DNA from: Halomonas halmophila | GTDB lineage: Bacteria > Pseudomonadota > Gammaproteobacteria > Pseudomonadales > Halomonadaceae | Assembly (NCBI RefSeq): GCF_006540005.1 | Contig: NZ_BJOC01000003.1 | Location: forward strand, 1 to 64,000 | Direction: 5' to 3' | Length of the DNA stretch: 64,000 bases | Shown: positions 8,281 through 18,374 of the stretch, piece by piece | Layout: the number at the start of each line of letters is the position of its first letter | Numbering within the stretch: the first letter of the stretch is position 1 | The notes under the pieces: model-generated | What the model was told of the DNA's origin: nothing | What the model saw: only the letters and a program-made list of their open reading frames with translations | Databases searched by the model: none | Program-made: the position numbers and the translations under genes

Positions 8281-9966
8281 TTACATCTCCTCGGGGGCGC
8301 TGACACCCAGCATATCCAGGCCGTTGCGCAGCACCTGGCGGGTCGCCAGGCCCAGCGCCAGGCGGGCATTGCGCGCGGCCGCGTCGTCGACCATCACCTT
8401 GACGGCGTTGTAGCAGGTGTGGAATTCCGCAGCGAGGTCCTGCAGGTACTGTGCGACCTGCTGAGGCTCCCGGGCGATGGCGGCACGTTCGACGACTTCC
8501 GGATAGCGCGACAGCCGGTTGAGCAGGGTCTTTTCCTGTTCGGTATCGAGCTGACCGAGGTTGGCCAGGGCCTGGTCGTGGTCGAAGGGGCGTGATTCGG
8601 CCTCGGCCTTGCGCAGCATGCTGCAGACACGGGCATGGGCGTACTGCACGTAGTAGACCGGGTTGTCGTTCGACTGGGAGCGCGCCAGGTCGATATCGAA
8701 GGTCAGCTGAGAGTCGGCGCGGCGCGCGGCCAGGAAGAAGCGCGTCGCATCGCGTCCCACTTCGTCGATCAGGTCGCGCAGGGTGACATAGCTGCCGGCA
8801 CGCTTGGACAGCTTGACCTCGACGCCGGAGCGGGTGACCAGCACCATCTGGTGCAGCACATAGTCCGGCCAGCCAGCGGGGATGCCGGCCTCGAGGGCCT
8901 GCAGGCCGGCACGCACGCGGGTCACGGTGGAGTGATGATCGGCGCCCTGCTCGTTGATCACGGTCGTGAAGCCACGCTGCCACTTGTCCAGGTGGTAGGC
9001 GACATCGGGCAGGAAATAGGTGTAGTGACCATCCTGCTTGCGCATCACCCTGTCCTTGTCGTCACCGAAGTCGGTGGTGCGCAGCCAGGTGGCGCCATCC
9101 TGCTCGTAGGTGTGGCCGTTGTCCGCCAGGCGTGCGGCGGTAGCGGCCACCTTGCCTTCGTCATACAGCGAGGACTCGAGGAAATAGACATCGAAGTTCA
9201 CGCCGAAGGCGTGGAGGTCCAGGTCCTGCTCGCGACGCAGATAGGCCACGGCGAAGTCGCGTATGGCATCCAGGTCCTCGGGGTCGCCGCGGCCGGTGAC
9301 ATGGCGGTCATCCGCATGCACGGTCTCGCCGGCCATGTAGCTACGGGCGACATCCGCGATGTAGCCACCGCGATAGCCGTCCTCGGGCCAGGCGTCGTCG
9401 TCCGGGGTCAGCCCCCGGGCGCGCGTCTGCACGGATAACGCCAGGTTGGCGATCTGCGCGCCGGCGTCGTTGTAATAAAACTCGCGAGTGACCTCGAAGC
9501 CCGAGGCGGCCATCAACCGGCACAGGCAGTCGCCGATGGCGGCGCCACGACCATGGCCGACATGCAGCGGGCCCGTGGGGTTGGCCGAGACGAATTCCAC
9601 CTGGACCTTCTGGCCGCGGCCGATCATGCTGCGGCCGTAGGCATCGCCACTGTCGAGGATGTGGCGTACCACCTGGGCGGCGGCGTCGGTCGCGGCGAAG
9701 AAGTTGACGAAGCCGGGGCCGGCGATCTCGACCCGGCTGACAGCTTCGCTGTCGGGCAGTGCCGCTACCAGCTTGTCGGCCAGTTCGCGCGGGTTGAGGC
9801 CGGCCGGCTTGGCCAGCATCAGCGCCAGGTTGGTGGCGTAGTCGCCATGAGCCTTGTCCCGGGCCGGTTCGACCTTGATGGTCGGCGCCAGCTCGGCGGG
9901 AAGAACCCCCTGGTCCCGGAGCTCGGCCAGGGCGCTCTCCAGTAGCGAGATGATGGTGTCTTTCAT
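8281..9966 (-). CDS. argS: Arginyl-tRNA synthetase
   Basis: ArgS is a class I synthetase charging tRNA-Arg. The start is the ATG at 9966 ([16 protein letters not shown]), which opens the conserved N-terminal Add-1 domain; the in-frame upstream extension has no family character. The 561-residue protein contains the HIGH-type motif [15 protein letters not shown], the KMSKS-like [15 protein letters not shown] and the C-terminal DALR anticodon-binding domain ending LGVSAPEEM. It lies upstream of the SPOR gene with a 3-nt gap. Two tRNA-Arg(ACG) genes are elsewhere in this window. Confidence 0.98.
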   Translation of the reverse strand: MKDTIISLLESALAELRDQGVLPAELAPTIKVEPARDKAHGDYATNLALMLAKPAGLNPRELADKLVAALPDSEAVSRVEIAGPGFVNFFAATDAAAQVVRHILDSGDAYGRSMIGRGQKVQVEFVSANPTGPLHVGHGRGAAIGDCLCRLMAASGFEVTREFYYNDAGAQIANLALSVQTRARGLTPDDDAWPEDGYRGGYIADVARSYMAGETVHADDRHVTGRGDPEDLDAIRDFAVAYLRREQDLDLHAFGVNFDVYFLESSLYDEGKVAATAARLADNGHTYEQDGATWLRTTDFGDDKDRVMRKQDGHYTYFLPDVAYHLDKWQRGFTTVINEQGADHHSTVTRVRAGLQALEAGIPAGWPDYVLHQMVLVTRSGVEVKLSKRAGSYVTLRDLIDEVGRDATRFFLAARRADSQLTFDIDLARSQSNDNPVYYVQYAHARVCSMLRKAEAESRPFDHDQALANLGQLDTEQEKTLLNRLSRYPEVVERAAIAREPQQVAQYLQDLAAEFHTCYNAVKVMVDDAAARNARLALGLATRQVLRNGLDMLGVSAPEEM

Positions 9967-10082
9967 GGGGCGTCGTCGATGTCCTGTGGCGCGGGCTTGT
10001 GGGGAGCGGCGGATGACGCGGCCCGGCAGGACCGCCACCCGGCGCCCCCGGCGCTCGCCCTTCAATGGGCAGTTGGTCGCGT

Positions 10083-10111
10083 ATTATCGACAATTGTGGC
10101 GCGGCTTTAAA
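10083..10111 (-). promoter_or_regulatory. Candidate sigma70 promoter for argS
   Basis: On the minus strand TTTAAA (10106-10111) and GATAAT (10083-10088) are separated by 17 nt, about 117 nt upstream of argS. The rest of 9967-10298, the 332-nt gap between argS and priA, holds the repeat units listed separately; no gene is seen in it. Confidence 0.45.
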
Positions 10112-10128
10112 CCCCGGTCGGCAAGGAC

Positions 10129-10156
10129 GCGGCTACGCCGCTTGAAGAGGGAAGAG
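10129..10156 (+). repeat. Single 28-nt hairpin-plus-heptad unit
   Basis: GCGGC-TAC-GCCGC (10129-10141) followed by TTGAAGAGGGAAGAG (10142-10156): same build and length as the two units after hslU, on the opposite strand. A second hairpin (GCCCGGCC, TGTC loop, GGCCGGGC, 10158-10177) follows at once. Confidence 0.88.
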
Positions 10157-10267
10157 CGCCCGGCCTGTCGGCCGGGCTGGAAGTCGGAAGGATGGAAACT
10201 CGCGCCGAGCCTTGAGTCATGAAACTGCACTTTAGTATCTGGGCCCAACATACTTTCCTGCGCGCCA

Positions 10268-10293
10268 CCTCCTTCTTCCTTCTTTTCTCTTCC
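10268..10293 (-). repeat. Short purine heptad array after priA
   Basis: On the minus strand, sense to priA, the sequence starting 5 nt after the stop codon reads TGGAAGA, GAAAAGA, AGGAAGA, AGGAGG in heptad register. It faces the unit at 10129-10156, and CTCTTCC here can pair with GGAAGAG there. Confidence 0.75.
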
Positions 10294-10298
10294 AGCCT

Positions 10299-12536
10299 TC
10301 AGCTCAGCGTCTGCGGGTCGATGTCGAGCGACCAGCGGACGCGGCGTGCGCCGGGTTCGGCTTCCATCCAGGCGATCAGCTGGGCGCAGGCGGCGTGCAG
10401 GCGGCTGCGTTTGTCGGCGCCGAGCATGATCTGCATGTGGTAGCGGTTCTGGCGGCGTTCCATGGGCGCGGGGACGGGGCCGAGGCACTCGATGTCCAGC
10501 TCGCTGTGCTCGATGAAGGCACGAGTGGCGGTGGCGGCGCTTTCGGCCAGGCTGCTGACATCCTGCTCTGCGGGACTCTCCAGGCGCAGCAGGGCGAGGA
10601 AGCGAAAGGGCGGCAGGCCGGCGGCGCGGCGTTCCTCCAGCAATTGCTCGGCCAGGGCGTCGTAGCCGCGTGCGGCCAGCAGTCTCAGGTTGGGGTCATC
10701 CGGGTGCAGGGTCTGCACCAGGACACGCCCCGGATGGGCGGAGCGTCCGGCGCGTCCGGCGACCTGTTCCAGCAGCTGGGCGCTGTGCTCCAGGGCGCGG
10801 AAATCGCTGGCGTAGAGGCCGGCATCGGCGTTGACCACCACCACCAGGTTGACGTGTGGCAGGTGGTGCCCCTTGGCCAGCATCTGGGTGCCGACCAGCA
10901 GACAGGGCTCGCCGCGCCTGACCTCGGTCAGGGTCTGTTCCAGGGCGTCGCGGCGCCGCGTGCTGTCCCGGTCGATGCGGTGTACCGGAGTGTCGGGAAA
11001 ACGCTCGGCCAGGGTCTCCTCGGTACGTTCCGTGCCGCTGCCCAGCGGACGCAGGTCGGCGCTGCCGCAGTCGGGACAGGCATCGGGCAGGGGGCGACGG
11101 TGGTCACAATGGTGGCAGGCCAGCAGCGGTGGCTGACGATGCAGTGTCATGTGGGCATCGCAGTGATCGCACTCGGCCAGCCAGCCGCAGGCGTGACAGG
11201 CCAGGGTGGGCGCGAAGCCCCGGCGGTTGATGAAGACCAGCACCTGATGGCCGGCGTTCAGCGTCGTGGTGATGGCCTCGAGGACCGGCGTGATCAGGCC
11301 GCCCTGGCGGGTGCGGCCGCGCAGGTCCACCAGCTCGAGGCGTGCCGGCGCATGCCGGCTGGCACGTTGTGTCAGGCGCAGGTGGTGATAATCCCCGGCA
11401 GTGGCGTGCTGCAGGCTTTCCAGTGCGGGCGTGGCGCTGCCCAGAACGACCGGAATGGCATGATGCTGGGCGCGGATGATGGCCAGGTCGCGGGCGTGGT
11501 AGCGCAGGCCTTCCTGCTGTTTGAAGGAGCCGTCGTGTTCCTCGTCGACGATGATGGCCCCGGGGCGGGCGAGCGGCGTGAAGATGGCCGACCGCGTGCC
11601 GATGACAATGGGCGCGCGGCCGCTGGCGGCGGCCTCCCAGGCGTCCAGGCGGTCGTTGTCGGTGAGCCCGGAATGCAGGGCGACCACGGTGCACTGGAAG
11701 CGTTTGCGAAAGCGCTCCAGGGTCTGGGGTGTCAGGCCGATCTCCGGGACCAGTACCAGTGCCTGGCGCTGCCGGGTGATGACCGCCTCGATCAGTTGCA
11801 GATAGATCTCGGTCTTGCCGCTGCCGGTCACGCCATGCAGCAGGCAGGGATGGAAGGTATCGAGGCCGGCGTGGAGCCTGGCCATGGCGGCAGCCTGCTC
11901 GCCGTTCAGCGGCAGGGCGGGCTCGGCCAGTACCGCCCCCTGCGGCTGTTGCCCGCCGGTCATCGGCTCCTCGTGGCGTTCGATCAGCCCCTTGTTGACC
12001 AGCGCCTTGAGCTGTTCCCGGGTGAACGACTGGGCCAGCACGGCCTGGGTGACCAGGCCGTGGGCATGCTGTTGCAGCATGTTCAGCAGAGCCGCCTGGC
12101 GCGGGGCCCGCGACAGTTCCGGAGGGGCATCGTCGCGGGCCGCATGGGTGGCCGTCCAGCGTTCCCGGGTGCGTGGTGTCAGCGAACGGCCCTGGCGCAG
12201 CAGGGCGGGCATGGCATTCTGCAGGGTGTCGCCGATGGCATGCTGGTAATAGCGCGCGGTGAAGCGGCACAGCCACAGCCAGTCCGCGGGGAGCGGGGCA
12301 TCATCCAGCCGGGCGTCGATGGGCTTGAGCTTGTCCAGCGGCAGGTCACTGGTGTCGCGACACTCGATGACGACGCCGACGACCTGGCGGCGGCCGAAGG
12401 ACACCTGCACACGCAGCCCGGGTTGCCAGCCGTCGGCGGGCGCCGGGCCGTCCGGCCGGTAGTCGAACAGGCGGCGCAGCGGCGAGGGAATGGCGACCCC
12501 CAGGACGCTGGGTGTGGGGCGGGGTGAGTCGAGCAA
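10299..12536 (-). CDS. priA: Primosomal protein N' (replication restart helicase PriA)
   Basis: PriA is the 3'-5' superfamily 2 helicase that recognises stalled forks and loads the replisome. The 745-residue protein has an N-terminal 3'-flap-binding domain ([17 protein letters not shown]), Walker [23 protein letters not shown]-type box [19 protein letters not shown], a zinc cluster ([13 protein letters not shown] then [18 protein letters not shown]) and helicase C motifs ([32 protein letters not shown]). No ATG fits. The TTG at 12536, with GGAGG 4 nt upstream and a promoter just beyond, is taken as start; the longer ORF reads antisense through the rpmE leader. Confidence 0.95.
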   Translation of the reverse strand: MLDSPRPTPSVLGVAIPSPLRRLFDYRPDGPAPADGWQPGLRVQVSFGRRQVVGVVIECRDTSDLPLDKLKPIDARLDDAPLPADWLWLCRFTARYYQHAIGDTLQNAMPALLRQGRSLTPRTRERWTATHAARDDAPPELSRAPRQAALLNMLQQHAHGLVTQAVLAQSFTREQLKALVNKGLIERHEEPMTGGQQPQGAVLAEPALPLNGEQAAAMARLHAGLDTFHPCLLHGVTGSGKTEIYLQLIEAVITRQRQALVLVPEIGLTPQTLERFRKRFQCTVVALHSGLTDNDRLDAWEAAASGRAPIVIGTRSAIFTPLARPGAIIVDEEHDGSFKQQEGLRYHARDLAIIRAQHHAIPVVLGSATPALESLQHATAGDYHHLRLTQRASRHAPARLELVDLRGRTRQGGLITPVLEAITTTLNAGHQVLVFINRRGFAPTLACHACGWLAECDHCDAHMTLHRQPPLLACHHCDHRRPLPDACPDCGSADLRPLGSGTERTEETLAERFPDTPVHRIDRDSTRRRDALEQTLTEVRRGEPCLLVGTQMLAKGHHLPHVNLVVVVNADAGLYASDFRALEHSAQLLEQVAGRAGRSAHPGRVLVQTLHPDDPNLRLLAARGYDALAEQLLEERRAAGLPPFRFLALLRLESPAEQDVSSLAESAATATRAFIEHSELDIECLGPVPAPMERRQNRYHMQIMLGADKRSRLHAACAQLIAWMEAEPGARRVRWSLDIDPQTLS

Positions 12537-12560
12537 TTGGCCTCCGGTGCCGGCTCTGCT

Positions 12561-12589
12561 AGAATACCGGCCCGCCGCGTGACTGTCAT
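12561..12589 (-). promoter_or_regulatory. Candidate sigma70 promoter for priA
   Basis: On the minus strand ATGACA (12584-12589) and TATTCT (12561-12566) are separated by 17 nt. Transcription would begin near 12554, only about 18 nt before the TTG start, which supports that start. Confidence 0.5.
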
Positions 12590-12680
12590 CGACGCGGCCA
12601 GCCGGTTGAACGTTCCGATAACCCGTATGCGGTGCCTGGCAATGGATCAGGTGGCGGCATACAGCTTTGCGAGGCTCAAG

Positions 12681-12893
12681 ATGAAACAAGGTATCCATCC
12701 GAATTACAAGACGGTCAGCGCGACCTGTTCCTGTGGCGCCACCTTCGACGTTGGCACCACATCCGGTCAGGACATCAACCTGGACGTCTGCTCTCAGTGC
12801 CACCCCTTCTATACTGGCAAGCAGAAGCAAGCGACCACCGGTGGTCGTGTCGAGCGCTTCAACAAGCGTTTCGGCGCTGCGATGAAGCGCTGA
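12681..12893 (+). CDS. rpmE: 50S ribosomal protein L31 (zinc-binding type)
   Basis: The 70-residue protein is the cysteine-containing (C+) form of L31: [19 protein letters not shown], with Cys16, Cys18, Cys37 and Cys40 as zinc ligands and the C-terminal HPFYTGKQK and [10 protein letters not shown] segments. It sits on the 50S central protuberance and contacts the 30S head. The start at 12681 matches the family N-terminus exactly; longer readings add non-family residues. It is divergent from priA, as in Pseudomonas, and is followed by a strong terminator. A zinc-free paralogue, common in such organisms, is not in this window. Confidence 0.98.
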   Translation: MKQGIHPNYKTVSATCSCGATFDVGTTSGQDINLDVCSQCHPFYTGKQKQATTGGRVERFNKRFGAAMKR

Positions 12894-12943
12894 GAACCGC
12901 CGCTGCCGGCACGCCTCACGGCTGCATGCCGTCGAGACGCGAC

Positions 12944-12971
12944 GAACCCGCCCTTCGAGGCGGGTTCTTTT
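12944..12971 (+). terminator. Rho-independent terminator of rpmE
   Basis: A perfect 9-bp stem GAACCCGCC/GGCGGGTTC (12944-12952, 12959-12967) with a CTTCGA loop is followed by CTTTTG. The remaining gap to the malic enzyme gene is AT-rich for this genome and should hold that gene's promoter. Confidence 0.9.
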
Positions 12972-13040
12972 GTTTACGGCGCCGCAATGCGGGTGTGTGA
13001 CCGTAGCGGCCGCAGGGCACCGGGGGTACGGGAAAGGAAT

Positions 13041-13070
13041 TTGGTTATTTTACGAGAAAAGTCATAAAAT
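13041..13070 (+). promoter_or_regulatory. Weak candidate promoter for the malic enzyme gene
   Basis: TTGGTT (13041-13046), 18 nt, TAAAAT (13065-13070) in an unusually AT-rich stretch. An alternative is TTGAGT (13111-13116), 15 nt, TATAAC (13132-13137). Neither is decisive. Confidence 0.3.
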
Positions 13071-13174
13071 AAGTGTGAATATCGCTAAAATGGCGTGAAA
13101 ACCGGTCGAGTTGAGTCCCTGAGGGTTTTTCTATAACCTTTGCCGCCCTACCGCAAGGCAACCGGATCCATAGC

Positions 13175-14446
13175 ATGACAGATGCGAAGAGACAGGCAGC
13201 GCTGGACTATCACGCCCACCCCATCCCGGGGAAACTGTCGGTGGAACTGACCAAGCCCACCGCCACGGCCCGGGACCTCGCCCTGGCCTATAGCCCTGGG
13301 GTAGCCGAGCCGGTTCGCGAAATCGCCAAGGATTCGGAAAATGCCTATCTGTATACCGGCAAGGGAAATCTCGTGGCGGTGATCTCCGACGGCAGCGCCA
13401 TCCTCGGACTCGGCAATCTGGGGCCGCTGGCCAGCAAGCCGGTCATGGAAGGCAAGGGCGTGCTCTTCAAGCGATTTGCCGGCATCAATGCCACGGACGT
13501 CGAAGTCAATGCCGAGAGTCCGCAAGCCTTCATCGACACGGTGGCGCGCATTGCCGACACCTGGGGCGGCATCAACCTCGAGGACATCAAGGCTCCAGAG
13601 TGTTTCGAGATCGAGCGCGCCCTGATCGAACAATGCCATATCCCCGTCTTTCATGATGACCAGCACGGCACCGCCATTGTTACCGCGGCCGGCATGCTGA
13701 ATGCCCTGGATATTGCCGACAAGTCGCTGGAAGAGGCGCGGATCGTCTGCCTGGGCGCGGGTGCGGCCGCGATTGCCTGCATGAAGCTGCTGGTGTCATG
13801 CGGTGCACGCTCCGACAATCTGATCATGCTGGATCGCAAGGGAGTGATCCATACCGGACGCGAAGACCTCAACCAGTACAAGGCCATGTTCGCCGTCGAT
13901 ACCGACAAGCGCACCCTGACCGATGCCATCGAGGGTGCCGATGTCTTCGTCGGGCTCTCCGGCCCCGGCCTGATGTCGGCGGACCATATCCGTCGCATGG
14001 CCGACAATCCGGTGGTCTTCGCCTGTACCAACCCGGACCCGGAAATCGCCCCGGACCTGGCGCATGCGGCACGCCCCGACGTGATCATGGCCACCGGCCG
14101 TTCGGATTACCCCAACCAGGTGAATAATGTGCTGGGCTTTCCGTTCATCTTCCGTGGCGCACTGGATGTGCGGGCCACGCGGATCAATGAGGAAATGAAG
14201 GTGGCAGCCGTGCATGCGCTCAAGGATCTGGCGCGCGAGCCGGTGCCCCGGGCCGTGCTGGAGGCCTATGATAGCCCGGCCATGAGCTTCGGGCGTGACT
14301 ACATCATCCCGACCCCCATCGACGTGCGGCTGCTTGAGCGGGTCTCCTCGGCGGTCGCCCAGGCGGCCGTGGATTCTGGTGTGGCGCGGCGGCCTTATCC
14401 GTCGCATTACCCGCTGAAGACAGTGGCAGACGTCTACGCCAGCTGA
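13175..14446 (+). CDS. Malic enzyme (NAD(P)-dependent, short MaeB-type)
   Basis: Oxidatively decarboxylates malate to pyruvate with production of NAD(P)H. The 423-residue protein has the malic N-domain (KPTATARDLALAYSPGVAEPVREI, GNLVAVISDGSAILGLGNLGPLASKPVMEGK), the metal and substrate region (INLEDIKAPECFEIE, PVFHDDQHGTAIV) and the Rossmann motif CLGAGAAAIACMKLL. It lacks the C-terminal phosphotransacetylase-like domain of E. coli MaeB (about 760 residues), as do the Pseudomonas homologues at this rpmE-ponA locus. Cofactor preference cannot be told by eye. A long hairpin follows the gene. Confidence 0.93.
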   Translation: MTDAKRQAALDYHAHPIPGKLSVELTKPTATARDLALAYSPGVAEPVREIAKDSENAYLYTGKGNLVAVISDGSAILGLGNLGPLASKPVMEGKGVLFKRFAGINATDVEVNAESPQAFIDTVARIADTWGGINLEDIKAPECFEIERALIEQCHIPVFHDDQHGTAIVTAAGMLNALDIADKSLEEARIVCLGAGAAAIACMKLLVSCGARSDNLIMLDRKGVIHTGREDLNQYKAMFAVDTDKRTLTDAIEGADVFVGLSGPGLMSADHIRRMADNPVVFACTNPDPEIAPDLAHAARPDVIMATGRSDYPNQVNNVLGFPFIFRGALDVRATRINEEMKVAAVHALKDLAREPVPRAVLEAYDSPAMSFGRDYIIPTPIDVRLLERVSSAVAQAAVDSGVARRPYPSHYPLKTVADVYAS

Positions 14447-14466
14447 TCGCTGACGCCGGCCAATAC

Positions 14467-14505
14467 GACAATGCCGCCAACGGTTTACCCGCTGGCGGCA
14501 TTGTC
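14467..14505 (+). terminator. Probable terminator of the malic enzyme gene
   Basis: A perfect 13-bp stem GACAATGCCGCCA/TGGCGGCATTGTC (14467-14479, 14493-14505) with a 13-nt loop lies 20 nt after the stop codon and before the convergent ponA gene. Only a short T-rich stretch follows, so termination may be partly Rho-dependent or served in both directions. Confidence 0.65.
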
Positions 14506-14547
14506 TGGTTGGTCATCAGCGGCCAGGGTCAGCGCCCTGGCCCGGTA

Positions 14548-17076
14548 CTAGAAGATGGCTTCATAGGTCCCGGTACCCTGGGAGCCACTTTCCTGCTCGA
14601 TTGCCTCATCGACGCGTCGTGGTTGCTGGCTCGGCAGATAGTCGGCACGGAAGATTTCCGTGATGCCGCCGGCCTGATTATCGCCCAGCAGGCGACCGGT
14701 TTCCGGGTCGATCCGGCGTTCGACTACATCGTCAGGACGCTCGGGCAGGCGCTCCGGGTGTCCTTCCAGGGCCTGGCCCATGAAGTCCACCCAGATGGGC
14801 AGGGCGGCCTGGGAGCCATACTCGGCGGTGGGCGAGTTGTCGTCCTTGCCGACCCAGACGGTGGCGGCGAGCCCCATGTTGAAGCCGGCAAACCAGGCAT
14901 CGCGCTGATCGTTGGTGGTCCCCGTCTTGCCGACGATGTCCTTGCGATCGAGGACCAGGGCGCCTCGGGCGGTGCCACTCTCGACGACTTCACGAAGCAT
15001 GTCGCGCAGAATATACATGGACGCCGGGTCGGCGATGCGTGGCGCAACGCGATAGGTTTCTCCGTTGATCTCGGTGGTCTCCTGGCCGGCAGTGCATTCG
15101 CGACACGCCACTTTGGGGTTGGCCTTCTCCACCAGGGTGTCGTGTTCGCCGCGGGTCACTTTCTGGATGAACCAGGGCTGAACGCGGAAACCGCCATTGG
15201 CGAGAGTGGCATAGGCGCGAGTCATTTCCAGTGGCGTCAGGCTGGCACTGCCCAGTGCCAGCGAGAGGCCATTGGGGAGGCGCTGCGGCTTGAAACCGAA
15301 CTGGTCGAGAAAGTTCAGGGTACTGTTCAAGCCGAGGGACTGCAGCAGGCGAATCGTCACCAGGTTGCGCGAGTGGGCCAGACCGACGCGCAGTCGGGTG
15401 GGGCCCCGGAAGTCGCCGCTGGCGTTGTTGGGACGCCACATCTCGCCGCTGCCATCCTGCATGACTACGGGGGCGTCATTGATGACGGTTGCCGGGTTGA
15501 CCTCGCCGCTCTCGAGACCGGCGAGATAGATGAAGGGCTTGAAGATCGAGCCGGCCTGACGGCGCGCCTGGATGGAACGGTTGAACTTGCTGGCGTCGAA
15601 GTCGAAGCCGCCCTGCAGAGCGAGTATGGCGCCGGTCCTTGGGTCCATTGCCACCAGTGATCCCTGGATATCGGGCTTCTGGGAAAGTCGCCAGCTACCG
15701 TCTTCGCGTTGCAGGATACGTACCAGCGACCCCGGTGCAGCGATGTCGGCGGCACTGTTCGGTGTGGCGCCTCGGCTGCGCGGACTGTGATAGGGGCGGG
15801 CCCATTTCAGCCCGTCCCAGGCGATCGTCTTGATCTCTCGGCCAGTGGTCAGCACGCGCATTTCGCGGTCTTGACTCTCGATCACGATGGCCGGCTTGAG
15901 TGGGCCGAGCTCGGGGGTACGCTCGAGCACCTGCAGCCAGTTGCTGACGTCTCCCTCGATGCCTTCGACCGTGGTCTGGCTGCGCTCGGCGGCCTGACGC
16001 GCGGTTTCCATGACCTCCGGGGACTCGGAGAGCTCTTCCTCGAGGCCCTGACGTTCGGTGCGCTCCTGGGCTTCGGCCAGGCTGCGCGGGATATCGGTCT
16101 CTTCCGGCCCACGCCAACCGTGACGAGTGTCGTAGGCAATCAGACCGTTGGCCAGGGCCTGGCGCGCTAGTGGCTGAAGCTCGCTGTCGATGGTGGTGGT
16201 GATGCGATACCCGCCGGTATAGGCCTTGTCCTCAAAGCGCTCCACGGCGAACTGGCGCGCCATCTCGGCCACATATTGGGCCTGGACTTCGGCCTTGGTC
16301 ACGTGGCGGCGTGCGGTAACCGGCGCCTGCACGGCCTGCTGATATGCCTGCTGGTCGATGTAACCCAGGTCCCGCATGCGGAAGAGGATCCAGTTGCGAC
16401 GGATCAGGGCGCGTTCGGCATTGGCCAAGGGGTTGAAGGCGGAGGGGGCCTTGGGCAGGCCGGCGATCATGGCCTGCTCGGACAGGGTCAACTCATTCAG
16501 CGGGCGGTCGTAGTAGGCCTTCGCTGCTGCCGCAATTCCGTAGGCGCCGTTGCCCAGGTAGATCTTGTTGACGTAGAGCTCAAGGATGTCCTTCTTGCTG
16601 AGGATCTGCTCCATCTCGAGCGACAGCAGGATCTCGCGCACCTTGCGGATATAGGTGCGATCCAGCGTCAGCAGGTAGTTGCGGGCGACCTGCATGGTGA
16701 TGGTCGAGCCCCCCGACTGGATGTTACCGCCACTGGCAATCAATTCGACGGCGGCGCGCGCCAGGCCCTTGGGAGCCACGCCCTGGTGATCGAAGTAGCT
16801 GGCATCCTCGGCGGCCAGCAGTGCCTGGACCATGCCTTGCGGTATCTCGTCGAACTCCACCGGCATGCGCCGCTCGGCTCCATACTCTTTGATGAGCTGA
16901 CCATCCCGGGTATAGATCCGCAGCGGGGTCTGTAGCTCAACGTCCTCCAACTGCCGTACGTCGGGCAGGCCGGGCGCAAAATAGAGCGCTGCACCGGCCA
17001 CGGCCAGCAACGTGGCGGTGGTGAGAGAAACCAGCAGCCAGAATGCTGAAAAAATCAGGGTTCTGAGAAACTTCAT
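14548..17076 (-). CDS. mrcA: Penicillin-binding protein 1A (bifunctional transglycosylase/transpeptidase)
   Basis: A class A PBP that polymerises and cross-links peptidoglycan (called ponA in Pseudomonas). The 842-residue protein has an N-terminal membrane anchor (LIFSAFWLLVSLTTATLLAVAGAALYF), the GT51 glycosyltransferase domain (LLAAEDASYFDHQGVAPKGLARA, GGSTITMQVARNYLL, KDILELYVNKIYLGNGAYGI), an OB-like insert, and the transpeptidase motifs SIFK (RRQAGSIFKPF), SRN (LAHSRNLVTIRL) and KTGT (VGKTGTTNDQRDAWFAGFN). It is divergent from pilM, the same arrangement as in Pseudomonas and many other gammaproteobacteria. Confidence 0.97.
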   Translation of the reverse strand: MKFLRTLIFSAFWLLVSLTTATLLAVAGAALYFAPGLPDVRQLEDVELQTPLRIYTRDGQLIKEYGAERRMPVEFDEIPQGMVQALLAAEDASYFDHQGVAPKGLARAAVELIASGGNIQSGGSTITMQVARNYLLTLDRTYIRKVREILLSLEMEQILSKKDILELYVNKIYLGNGAYGIAAAAKAYYDRPLNELTLSEQAMIAGLPKAPSAFNPLANAERALIRRNWILFRMRDLGYIDQQAYQQAVQAPVTARRHVTKAEVQAQYVAEMARQFAVERFEDKAYTGGYRITTTIDSELQPLARQALANGLIAYDTRHGWRGPEETDIPRSLAEAQERTERQGLEEELSESPEVMETARQAAERSQTTVEGIEGDVSNWLQVLERTPELGPLKPAIVIESQDREMRVLTTGREIKTIAWDGLKWARPYHSPRSRGATPNSAADIAAPGSLVRILQREDGSWRLSQKPDIQGSLVAMDPRTGAILALQGGFDFDASKFNRSIQARRQAGSIFKPFIYLAGLESGEVNPATVINDAPVVMQDGSGEMWRPNNASGDFRGPTRLRVGLAHSRNLVTIRLLQSLGLNSTLNFLDQFGFKPQRLPNGLSLALGSASLTPLEMTRAYATLANGGFRVQPWFIQKVTRGEHDTLVEKANPKVACRECTAGQETTEINGETYRVAPRIADPASMYILRDMLREVVESGTARGALVLDRKDIVGKTGTTNDQRDAWFAGFNMGLAATVWVGKDDNSPTAEYGSQAALPIWVDFMGQALEGHPERLPERPDDVVERRIDPETGRLLGDNQAGGITEIFRADYLPSQQPRRVDEAIEQESGSQGTGTYEAIF

Positions 17077-17312
17077 GAAAACGCGGTATCCGTGCTGAGA
17101 ACGAGGACGTCGTAGCGAGGTGCGCCCAGAGGCCGAGCGGTTCGACGGCCATTATAGGAATACGCCCCGGTGACCACCAGCGTGGATCTTTGGCGACAGT
17201 CGGTTTGTGTGAAATTTGTCATTTATGGCTACCCTCGAATTACGGACCGCTGAGGCGATTCGTCGCAGCGCACGGAAGCGCTGAATGTCTGCACTGGTTG
17301 GAGGTGGCTGCC

Positions 17313-18374
17313 ATGTTGCGACTCGGATCAGCCAGCAAGGGAATGCTCGGCGTCGATATAGGCGTGTCGGCCGTCAAGCTCGTCGAACTTCGCATGGCGC
17401 GCGGCGCAATGCGGTTGTGCGGTCATGGCGTAGCGGCGCTGCCCCGCGGCGCCGTCAGTGACGGGCGCATCCACGATACGGATGGCGTCGTCGAGGCCCT
17501 CCAGCGGGTCAGGCGGCAAGCCGGAACCCGTGCCCAGTGTGCCAGTGTTGCGGTGCCGGCTGAAGCCGCCATCATCAAGTCGCTGTCGTTTCCCGTCGGT
17601 TTGACGGAAGACGAGCTCGAGGCGCACCTGCAACTCGAATCCGACCAGCACATCCCCTTTCCGTTCAGTGAAGTGTCCTTCGATTTCCAGCTTCTGGGCG
17701 CGTCCGCCGATGACCCTGAACAGCAGGCCGTTCTGCTGGTGGCTTGTCGCCGTGAGGCCGTCGAGCAGCGTGCGCAACTGCTGCGTCGTGCCGGCCTGAA
17801 GCCGGTCGCGGTGGATGTTGAGACCTTTGCCGTCGAGCGCTCGATGGCAAGGGTCATGGGCCGAACAGGGGCGCCGGACGATGCCGGGGAGCCAGCGGCG
17901 CTGGTCGACATCGGCAGTGAGCTCAGCAGCTTCCAGGTGCTGCAGCACGGACGCACCCTCTATCGGCACGAGATGACGCTGGGGAGCCGGGCGCTGCTCG
18001 AGGAAGTACAGGTCCACGGCGGGGGCGTTGCGCCCGAGGCCGCTTCGGGCCCCCACGGGATTCTGTCCGACGATGATCATGGCCGGCTGTTGGTGCCCTT
18101 CGTCGAGGACCTGGCCCAGCAGATCGACAGAGCCCTGCAGCTCTACCATACCGCCGGCCAGCGTCGGGAGGTCAATCACTTGTGGCTGGCCGGTGGCGCC
18201 AGCGTGCTGCCCGGGCTGGTCGAGCGACTGGCCGAGGCAACCGGCATGCGGCTCGCCCTGGCCGACCCATTGCACGATGTTGGCTGGCCTCCGGATGTGG
18301 ATGAGGCCGCACTCGCCGGCATGGCTCCGGGGTTGCTGACGGCGTGCGGGCTGGCGATGCGGGGGCGGGCATGA
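17313..18374 (+). CDS. pilM: Type IV pilus assembly protein PilM
   Basis: PilM is a cytoplasmic actin-like (FtsA/MreB fold) ATP-binding protein that docks to the N-terminus of PilN in the pilus alignment complex. The start at 17313 (MLRLGSASKGMLGVDIGVSAVKLVEL) follows a GGAGG site and gives the expected 353 residues; the upstream extension has no family character. Visible features are the phosphate-1 motif GVDIGVSAVKLVEL, VDIGSELSSFQVLQHG and the adenosine-motif region HLWLAGGASVLPGLVERL. First gene of pilMNOPQ, with 4-nt overlap to pilN. Confidence 0.96.
   Translation: MLRLGSASKGMLGVDIGVSAVKLVELRMARGAMRLCGHGVAALPRGAVSDGRIHDTDGVVEALQRVRRQAGTRAQCASVAVPAEAAIIKSLSFPVGLTEDELEAHLQLESDQHIPFPFSEVSFDFQLLGASADDPEQQAVLLVACRREAVEQRAQLLRRAGLKPVAVDVETFAVERSMARVMGRTGAPDDAGEPAALVDIGSELSSFQVLQHGRTLYRHEMTLGSRALLEEVQVHGGGVAPEAASGPHGILSDDDHGRLLVPFVEDLAQQIDRALQLYHTAGQRREVNHLWLAGGASVLPGLVERLAEATGMRLALADPLHDVGWPPDVDEAALAGMAPGLLTACGLAMRGRA

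Noticed and set aside
10395-12527. 710-codon open frame on the plus strand opposite priA
   Set aside because: It is antisense to a clear PriA, has no recognisable protein character, and such long open antisense frames are expected in high-GC DNA.
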